Assembly (NCBI GenBank): GCA_910577055.1
Contig: CAJTKX010000009.1
Span: forward strand, 1 to 12,253
Reading direction: 5' to 3'
DNA length: 12,253 nt
Source: an uncultured Christensenella sp.
GTDB lineage: Bacteria; Bacillota; Clostridia; Christensenellales; Borkfalkiaceae
Of this stretch, positions 7,362 to 12,253 are shown piece after piece. A model generated the notes under the pieces. That model was given only the letters and a program-made list of their open reading frames with translations, had not been told where the DNA came from and searched no databases. The translations under genes were made by a program, and so were the position numbers. Position 1 is the stretch's first letter. The number at the start of each line of letters is the position of its first letter.

Positions 7362-7395
7362 TTCTCCTGCGATAGCGAATCCTACCGCAGGAGAA
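7362..7395 (-). terminator. Hairpin between the lipoprotein and HEPN genes
   Basis: A perfect 10-bp inverted repeat, TTCTCCTGCG (7362-7371) with CGCAGGAGAA (7386-7395), has three further pairs possible inside the loop. It lies 25 bp past the lipoprotein stop and 17 bp before the HEPN start. There is no T-tract on either strand. It could end or stabilise the lipoprotein mRNA, or act as a leader hairpin for the HEPN gene if transcription reads through. Confidence 0.55.
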
Positions 7396-7420
7396 AGGTT
7401 AATGATTTGATTTTTTGTTC

Positions 7421-8764
7421 TTAATCGAAATCGTATCCGACAATCTGGTCTGCGTAGTTCCTCCAGCCCGATGCAGCTTTGTAACTATTAACAGAAGCAC
7501 TCGGAACGTAGATAGTTGTGGAGTATGGGAAAGGTTGACAGTCTCCTGTCAATTGAGGCGGGGCAGTCGATTTGCAATAAATACTTTTCAGGTTACTGCA
7601 ACCGTCGAATGCAGGGACCCCAATCGACGTCACGCTGTCGGGAATCGTGATGCTTGTCAGACTGCTGCAATCGGAGAATGCGGAGGCCCCAATCTCCGTT
7701 ACGCTGTCGGGAATCGTGATGCTTGTCAGACGGCTGCAAGTGGAAAATGTTCCCTCTCCAATCGAGATAACGCTATTGGGAATGGTTATGCTTGTCAGAT
7801 TGCATAATGCGAATGCCCATTCCCCAATCGAGATAACGCTATTGGGAATGGTTATGCTTGTCAGATTGCATAATGCGAATGCCCATTCCCCAATCGACGT
7901 TACGCCGTTAGGAATCGTTACGCTTTTAAGACTTAGGCACCCGCAGAATGCACGGTCTCCGATTTCCGTTATACCGTCTGGAACAGTTATGTCTGTGACT
8001 AATTCGTTGTTGAGATACAAATCATAGCCACTCAAGGAGCCTTGATAGACGCCATCCCATTTTATTTTACACCATGCATTCAGGTTTGAAATATAGACGC
8101 TTCTAATGTTACGCCAGAATGCATCGTTTCCAATCGACTGAATACTTTTGGGGATTCCGATTTTCGTCAGTTTACTGCAACCATAAAAAGCAGAGGCTTC
8201 GATAGCCGTAACGCCTGTGAAGTATTGAAACTCCTTAAAGTTAACGATTTCTTTTCCCTTGAATACCATGCCTATCGACTTTACGGCCGCTGCTTCGGCA
8301 TACGATAATTGTCCATCGTTGTTGGTATCCCATAGATTGACACATATGTCGTGAGCAATGGTATCCTCAAAAAGGATAATTTCATCGGATCCTGGTGCTT
8401 TCCCATTCTTGGGAATGGTGATTACCGAGCCGTCCGAAAGTTCAAAGTAAACGTTGTCGTCGTCCTGTGTTACTTTGATTATGCCGTTCTTTCCATCATC
8501 GCCATCGTCCCCGTCCGCTCCGTCTTTACCATTCAGAATCGTAATTTGGGAGTTGTCGGAAAAGGTAATTACATAACCGTTCTCTGTGGGTTTGACAGAA
8601 AGGATATATAGATTCTTGTCTACGGCTTTCATCAATACTTCCAACGTCGCCAGGCGATTTTCAAGCGAGTTGACAGAATCCCAAAGTGAGGAATCGTCAT
8701 AGTTGCTGGGACTGCAACCCAACAACAAACCGCATATAAGGAGAGGTAATAGTTTTTTTATCAT
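7421..8764 (-). CDS. BspA-like leucine-rich-repeat surface lipoprotein
   Basis: This 447-residue protein begins with a lipoprotein signal, MIKKLLPLLICGLLLGC, with the lipidated Cys at 17. A short coiled segment (about 24-50, SVNSLENRLATLEVLMKAV) and a collagen-like Gly-rich stretch (about 78-94) resemble the N-terminal module of Bacteroidetes surface lipoproteins (DUF4988 type). Residues 146-157, DTNNDGQLSYAE, match an EF-hand/dockerin-like calcium loop. From about 184 to 400 there are BspA-type leucine-rich repeats of roughly 23 residues (pattern SITIPDSVTSIGxxAFxxCSSLT). These domains usually bind host or bacterial surface ligands; the ligand here is unknown. The ATG at 8764 overlaps the preceding 65-residue gene by ATGA, so the two are translationally coupled. 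Trp codons are TGG and the stop is TAA. Confidence 0.92.
   Translation of the reverse strand: MIKKLLPLLICGLLLGCSPSNYDDSSLWDSVNSLENRLATLEVLMKAVDKNLYILSVKPTENGYVITFSDNSQITILNGKDGADGDDGDDGKNGIIKVTQDDDNVYFELSDGSVITIPKNGKAPGSDEIILFEDTIAHDICVNLWDTNNDGQLSYAEAAAVKSIGMVFKGKEIVNFKEFQYFTGVTAIEASAFYGCSKLTKIGIPKSIQSIGNDAFWRNIRSVYISNLNAWCKIKWDGVYQGSLSGYDLYLNNELVTDITVPDGITEIGDRAFCGCLSLKSVTIPNGVTSIGEWAFALCNLTSITIPNSVISIGEWAFALCNLTSITIPNSVISIGEGTFSTCSRLTSITIPDSVTEIGASAFSDCSSLTSITIPDSVTSIGVPAFDGCSNLKSIYCKSTAPPQLTGDCQPFPYSTTIYVPSASVNSYKAASGWRNYADQIVGYDFD
7758..7897 (-). repeat. Exact 66-bp tandem duplication in the LRR region
   Basis: Two identical 66-bp units with a few further matching bases cover this stretch (for example AATCGAGATAACG at 7760 and again at 7826). 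They encode two identical 22-residue repeats around GEWAFALCNLTSITIPNSVI. Neighbouring repeats are clearly diverged and one residue longer, so this duplication is recent. Confidence 0.95.
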
Positions 8765-8958
8765 TTTATAAGTATAATTTCTATCCCATATTTCTCGGTT
8801 AATTTCGCAATGGCTTCAAGATTCGCTTCGTCCACCTCGAATGTGTGATTGGGTAATTCCTTACAATCGCATTTCTCCAATTCGTTGAAGAATGCGTTGC
8901 AACGCTTCATCCATTCATCGGATAGCTGAGTTTTCAGACAGAGATGATAAACTGCCAT
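8761..8958 (-). CDS. Small protein of unknown function (65 residues)
   Basis: I do not recognise this protein. It begins MAVYHLCLKTQLSDEWMKRC and is a compact, charged, probably cytosolic alpha/beta protein with no signal or membrane segment. Three cysteines fall in CNAFFNELEKCDC, and the C-terminus YGIEIILIK looks like an edge beta strand. The gene is upstream of the BspA-like lipoprotein and its TGA stop overlaps the next ATG (ATGA), which supports it being real and translated. The TGA is followed directly by an in-frame TAA, so it would end at the same place even where UGA is read through. A long structured leader and a good promoter lie upstream. Confidence 0.65.
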   Translation of the reverse strand: MAVYHLCLKTQLSDEWMKRCNAFFNELEKCDCKELPNHTFEVDEANLEAIAKLTEKYGIEIILIK

Positions 8959-9019
8959 AACTTTGATAGTTTTTGTACCGCATCAACTCCGCCACGGTGG
9001 TTAGTAGAAAAAAAAGAAA

Positions 9020-9091
9020 GTGTGGAGTTGTTCGTTTATCTATCGAGAGGCATTTGGCGTAGCCCGAGAACAAATAAACAATACCCCACAC
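9020..9091 (-). ncRNA. Long imperfect hairpin in the leader of the 65-aa/lipoprotein operon
   Basis: Arms 9020-9027 and 9084-9091 pair over 8 bp. A 2-nt bulge (9082-9083) is followed by TTGTT (9028-9032) with AACAA (9077-9081), a U-rich stem, and an inner GC stem (9043-9051 with 9062-9067). Four A-C mismatches on the plus strand (9026/9085, 9033/9076, 9038/9071, 9040/9069) become G-U pairs in the minus-strand RNA; two pairs go the other way. That favours the minus transcript as the folded form, in the 5' untranslated region predicted from the promoter at 9246-9276. It may be a regulatory leader; I cannot assign a known riboswitch family. Confidence 0.5.
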
Positions 9092-9196
9092 CGAATAGAA
9101 TATATCAGAACGATATACATCTATATACGGTGATGAGTGTTTGCATTGCTTATCCTGTTCTCTTAAAATCGCCAAATTTTCTCGATAAGGATTAGC

Positions 9197-9264
9197 GAAA
9201 CACTTTCACTAATTAGTATGTCGCTGCCCGTTCGGGACAGCACTGCAAAGTTAGTGAATGTTTC
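9197..9264. repeat. Nested inverted repeat overlapping a promoter
   Basis: The outer arms are GAAACACTTTCACTAA (9197-9212) and TTAGTGAATGTTTC (9251-9264), which match except for two extra bases in the left arm. Inside lies a GC-rich hairpin, GCTGCCCG with CGGGACAGC (9223-9241, one bulged A). The right arm overlaps the -7 box of the minus-strand promoter at 9246-9276. An operator or recombinase site is possible; no recombinase gene is in the window. Confidence 0.6.
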
Positions 9265-9276
9265 TCAATACGCAAC
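9246..9276 (-). promoter_or_regulatory. Predicted promoter of the 65-aa/lipoprotein operon
   Basis: The minus strand has GTTG (9273-9276), 19 bp, then TAACTTTG (9246-9253), an exact TAnnTTTG match with a near-perfect -33 box. Transcription would start near 9240, giving a leader of about 280 nt before the ATG at 8958. Confidence 0.55.
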
Positions 9277-9311
9277 ACTCTTGGGGTATTGTAGTTACAA
9301 AGTTCAGTAAA

Positions 9312-9357
9312 ACAAATTTTCCATGCAATAGTCGGTAGTATGGATTCAGAAATTTGT
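9312..9357. repeat. Inverted repeat in an intergenic region
   Basis: Arms ACAAATTT (9312-9319) and AAATTTGT (9350-9357) plus inner CCAT (9321-9324) and ATGG (9340-9343) can form a hairpin. It has no clear T-tract and its role is unknown. Apart from this and the terminator at 9476, nothing gene-like is visible between 9265 and 9560. Confidence 0.5.
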
Positions 9358-9475
9358 TATTCGTAAATTGAGGGTAAGAATTTCAAGGTTAATCGTGCGG
9401 GATTTCAGAAAATAACGTATTGCATTTGTTCCTTGCCCCTTTTTATCCGCTTTACGCCAGCATAAAAACAGAAAT

Positions 9476-9512
9476 GGGACATTGCCAAAACTTCATGGTT
9501 TTGCAATGCCCC
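9476..9512 (-). terminator. Terminator downstream of the 98-residue gene
   Basis: A 15-pair hairpin (GGG-CATTGC-AAAAC with GTTTT-GCAATG-CCC) has one bulged C. Its only internal mismatch on the plus strand (A9479/C9509) becomes a G-U pair on the minus strand. It lies 48 bp past the TAA of the upstream gene, and a loose T-rich tail follows. Confidence 0.7.
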
Positions 9513-9560
9513 TAATTACTGTAAGTTATGGTTTCCTTAAATGAAAGTGCGGTCTGTGTT

Positions 9561-9857
9561 TTACTCTCTTGCTATTTCCTGTATTACGTTGTCCATATAG
9601 ATTGCTTGACCGCTCGTCGTGCGTCCCCACCAATAGCAATCGAGTGCGTCGATTACCACTTCATTTTGTGCTTTTAGTTCTCGTGCCAAGTAAGGCGATA
9701 CCAGCCACCACTCGAAAATTTCGTCTTCGGTATCGACGAAAGGATACATGTATTCTTCATCAATCTTACCTGCTCGGATAAGTTCCTCGACCACTTCGTT
9801 CTGTCCATAAAGCACATGCAAATCGGCTATGCGTTTCGCCCTTAATAGTGTGTCCAT
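9561..9857 (-). CDS. Conserved-looking small mobile-element protein, unknown function
   Basis: This 98-residue acidic protein starts MDTLLRAKRIADLHVLYGQ and carries the Trp-rich segments IFEWWLVSPYLA and CYWWGRTTSGQAIYMD. From memory, similar small proteins are common on Bacteroides-type conjugative elements, without known function; I give no family name. There is no signal peptide or membrane segment. I chose the ATG at 9857, preceded by an A-rich stretch. The frame is open to a TTG at 9881, which would add eight residues. All four Trp codons are TGG, unlike the neighbouring helicase gene. The stop is TAA and a hairpin terminator follows. No good promoter is visible upstream. Confidence 0.7.
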   Translation of the reverse strand: MDTLLRAKRIADLHVLYGQNEVVEELIRAGKIDEEYMYPFVDTEDEIFEWWLVSPYLARELKAQNEVVIDALDCYWWGRTTSGQAIYMDNVIQEIARE

Positions 9858-9934
9858 AATTCTTGTTTTTATATTCAGCAAGGGGAGGGGGCTTTTGTCT
9901 GTTACTTTGTTGGTGGGCAGTATATGAATAAAAA

Positions 9935-9965
9935 AACACGCTGGCTGTTTTTAAGTCGGCGTGTT
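9935..9965 (-). terminator. Intrinsic terminator of the helicase gene
   Basis: Stem AACACGC (9935-9941) with GCGTGTT (9959-9965) is followed on the minus strand by TTTTTTATTC. It lies 19 bp beyond the TAA at 9984-9986. It fits that TAA better as gene end than the TGA at 10071-10073. Confidence 0.75.
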
Positions 9966-9983
9966 CGGTTGGTGTATTGCTCT

Positions 9984-11813
9984 TTACTTTGCAATCATCC
10001 TATCTCTAACAATGGTTATGCAGGCCGTTGTCTTGCCATTGATTTTGGGCGTTGTATGTTTTACCTCGTATCATTTATTGAGGTCGCTCGCCTTTGTCGT
10101 CTGCTTTATCCCTAAATCATCATAAATGCCCTGCAACAGTTTCTTAACCTTGCTTTTGGCAATAGGGGTCTGTTTCTGAAAGGTTATGTTTGCCAGTTTC
10201 ACGATTTTGTATTCGGTCGGGGCTGGCTGTCGTTTCATCAGTTCTCGTTTAATATTACTTACGTGGTATTTCATTGCTTGCACCTTGTCTGTTCCCAACT
10301 CGTCGTAAGCCTGTTTCACTAATGGATATTTAATCGCTATTTGAGCGCATAAATCCTCGTGGCTCTCCAACGAAAAGAATGGCTTGGTCGTTTTCAGACA
10401 GTGGTATTCATCGAACAGTTCTTTGAATGTGACACGTGCGTTGTCTTTGTTCTCTATTTTCTCTATAATCTCGCTGAACGTGTGGCGGGTTATCGTGTAG
10501 CCGTTTCGTTGCAGTTCATTCGTAAGGTTTACATAGGTTCTGTAAATATGCCTGCATATTTTGAAATTGACTATATCCATGTTGGCGAGGTTCTTATCGA
10601 CCACCAGCCGATTGTCTTCTACGCGGACATATTGTTCGTTGATGTATTTGATTTTCGATAAGGTCTTTCCCCGTGCCGTATCGCTCAATGAGTTTATCTC
10701 GTCGGCATAGTTTGTCGCTTCTGCAAGCACTTTCTTTGTCGATGCCACAAATTCATCCAAGGTCACTTCTCGGCTGTACTTGGTTGTGGAGTAAACATGG
10801 ATAATCTCGCCCTTGTATTTGGAATCTCTGAGCCGCCCGCAAATCTGTGTGAACAGGGTCGAAATATCCAATAGCGTGTGGGATTTGTTGCCGTCGCTCA
10901 CGATGAATGTAACGCCGTTCTCGTCGTAAATATCGCATCCCTCAAAGCAGGTCGAGGTGTAAAAGTTTATCTTCCTTGCGGGGGCTGACGGCTGGCCGAT
11001 GGGATAATCTTTGCCTAATTTGCGTTGGTTGCTCTCGCCATTGTCCCCGCTGACCGAGCAAACGACTTTGACCTGTTCGGGAGTGAGTTTTGCAAGGTCG
11101 ATTGCCTTTGCGATGAACTCCACGCTGTTTACGAAAATATGCAAGTTGTGGGGCATATCGTTATCCAATACCCTGCGGCACTCCTTAACGATATATTGGG
11201 CTGGTTTGGATGTCTGGCGGGAACGTATCTTGACCTCTTGCAAATGCGGTCAGTTGATTTCGCAAACAGGCAGGGGTTTTAGTTCCTCTAAAACATACTC
11301 CTGCTCTATCGGAGTAGCCGTCATATAAGTTGCCCTGTCGAATTTAGCGGCTTCTGCAAGTAAATTCTTAATAGCGGTATGGCGGAACGAATAGGAGTTG
11401 AACAATACGTGTCATTCGTCTACCAATAGAAACATATCCTTATAAGGATTAAGGCCAGCTGTCTCCAATGCGCGAATCGTTCGTGGCAGGGAATCGTATG
11501 TAACAGCTATCTTTAATGGAGAATGGCTCTGTGCATAGTCGATGATGTCCTGCTCTTGGATGCCCTCGTAAACGCCCAGCACGGAAATATCATCCTGGCG
11601 GTAGATAGTCTTGTTCTTTACCAATGCCACGTAAGGCATGGCAATAATAGTTGGAATGGGGTTGCGGATGGCCAGCTCGGTAGCACCGCATCCTGTCTGC
11701 TTCTTGTTGAATAAACAATTAATGGGAATCTCGGTCAGAAAGTCTGACAAGTAAGTTGCTCCCTCGGGAGCGTCGATAACTCAATTTTGATTTACAATGT
11801 TATTTATATTCAT
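9984..11813 (-). CDS. Superfamily-2 DExH helicase, one frame only if TGA encodes Trp
   Basis: Read with TGA as Trp, this is an uninterrupted 609-residue protein from ATG 11813 to TAA 9984. Motifs appear in helicase order: a P-loop-like QTGCGATEL (39-47, Ala where the usual Lys would be), TYDSLP (105-110), the DExH box VDE-W-H (D132, E133, H135), motif III TATP (165-168), motif V TSTCFEGCDI (286-295) and motif VI QICGRLR (323-329). In-frame TGA codons fall at residues 11, 134, 188 and 581; there is no TGG, TAA or TAG and no frameshift. Residue 134 is the x of DExH. After TGA 581 the frame continues with the protein-like WYEVKHTTPKINGK to TAA, just before a terminator. In the standard code it would be split into pieces of about 112 and 390 residues and would be a pseudogene. 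Similar helicases occur, to my memory, in crAss-like phages and Bacteroides elements. The helicase call is firm; the recoding is an inference. Confidence 0.75.
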
Positions 11814-12066
11814 ACTGATAAATGTTTAGTGGTTAATCGTATCTCTTTAATTGGAATCTTCAGTTTCTACTATCTTCCATAATTTTAGATTCTGAATCTA
11901 TACTTATAAAGGAAATCTTCATTTCACACTCAAAAAATGTGGTAATGCAACGCAAAGAAAAGGCAGAGGAAATCTGCCTTGAAAGAATGAATACCATTTA
12001 TAGTGGAGATGTCTTTGCTGAATTGCTTTGCAAAGATATAAAATATTCAACCGAAAGTCAAATTAT
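11814..12066. other. Intergenic region upstream of the helicase gene
   Basis: No convincing promoter matching TTTG/TAnnTTTG is visible for the helicase. There is a small palindrome, AGATTCTGAATCT (about 11887-11899), and an approximate direct repeat of the type GGAATCTTCA / GGAAATCTTCA (about 11851 and 11910) that could be an operator. A minus-strand terminator lies at 11960-11980. Confidence 0.4.
11960..11980 (-). terminator. Intrinsic terminator for a transcript entering from the right
   Basis: A perfect 8-bp stem, AAGGCAGA (11960-11967) with TCTGCCTT (11973-11980) and a 5-nt loop, is followed on the minus strand by TTCTTTG. It implies minus-strand transcription from beyond 12000, consistent with the partial reading frame at the right edge, and it insulates the helicase gene from that transcript. 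Confidence 0.75.
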
Positions 12067-12252
12067 TTAATGAATATTTTGAAATAATTTACTCGGCAGA
12101 ATACCATTGAATCGACCGACAAGAACACATAGACAGCCCTCGTTCCAAGCCACATATAATTGGAGCGCACCTGCATTTTGTTCTGTTAGTCCGATAATAT
12201 ATATAAATCTTGATGAGTAAGGGGACAAACATTGACATAGGGGCTTAATCCA
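12067..12252 (-). CDS. Possible C-terminal end of a gene cut by the right edge
   Basis: The minus strand is open from the window edge to a TAA at 12067-12069, giving at least 61 residues. They end with AGALQLYVAWNEGCLCVLVG and then RFNGILPSKLFQNIH. I do not recognise it. It is cysteine-rich and could equally be a chance frame in conserved non-coding DNA. A terminator about 90 bp downstream on the same strand supports transcription. Both Trp codons are TGG. Flanking sequence beyond 12253 is needed to decide. Confidence 0.3.
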   Translation of the reverse strand, partial: WIKPLCQCLSPYSSRFIYIIGLTEQNAGALQLYVAWNEGCLCVLVGRFNGILPSKLFQNIH

Positions 12253-12253
12253 T

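Noticed and set aside
7647..8027. Plus-strand frame with a repeated translation opposite the lipoprotein
   Set aside because: Its repetition mirrors the leucine-rich repeats on the minus strand.
8915..9175. 86-codon minus-strand frame overlapping the start of the 65-residue gene
   Set aside because: It translates the structured leader hairpin and overlaps the better supported gene. The hairpin with G-U compensation argues for RNA, not protein.
11412..11750. Separate 112-residue and 390-residue proteins in the helicase region
   Set aside because: They are in the same frame, separated only by TGA codons. Each alone lacks half of the helicase motifs, and neither begins at a true ATG.
11945..12070. 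41-codon plus-strand frame starting MQRKEKAEEICLERM
   Set aside because: Its first part is the AAGGCAGA/TCTGCCTT hairpin, which has a good T-tail on the minus strand and is better explained as a terminator. There is no promoter or ribosome-binding signal.

Overview
The window looks like chromosome of a Bacteroidota (Bacteroidetes) bacterium. Promoter-like sites follow the TTTG / TAnnTTTG pattern of that phylum, Shine-Dalgarno sequences are weak or absent, and the genes encode a short-REC type II-C Cas9, a BspA-like leucine-rich-repeat lipoprotein and small proteins of the kind seen on Bacteroides-type mobile elements. The left half is visibly GC-rich (an Alistipes-like composition is a guess). 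To the right of a tRNA-Arg gene the DNA becomes more AT-rich and accessory in character.

Positions 1-6220 hold a complete-looking type II-C CRISPR-Cas locus. cas9, cas1 and cas2 are overlapping genes on the minus strand, followed by a leader and an array of 16 identical 36-bp repeats that runs off the left edge. The tracrRNA lies upstream of cas9 on the plus strand. Its anti-repeat pairs with the minus-strand repeat transcript, so the crRNAs are made from the minus strand, in the same direction as the cas genes. The tracrRNA and cas9 promoters appear to overlap head to head. No csn2 or cas4 is present.

Positions 6387-6869 hold a terminator, tRNA-Arg(ACG) and a gene-free stretch with hairpins. 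Positions 6877-9264 hold a HEPN-domain protein (candidate defence RNase), then a two-gene operon (a 65-residue protein and a BspA-like surface lipoprotein) behind a long structured leader.

Positions 9561-12253 carry a small conserved-looking mobile-element protein, a superfamily-2 helicase gene, and the possible C-terminal end of another gene at the right edge. The helicase gene is the most striking feature. It is one uninterrupted 609-residue reading frame only if TGA is read as tryptophan: it contains four in-frame TGA codons, no TGG at all, no other stop, and ends at TAA just before an intrinsic terminator. One TGA lies inside the DExH motif. This suggests a gene from a UGA-recoded phage or element; selective TGG-to-TGA mutation is the main alternative. 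The CRISPR locus and the neighbouring genes use the standard code.
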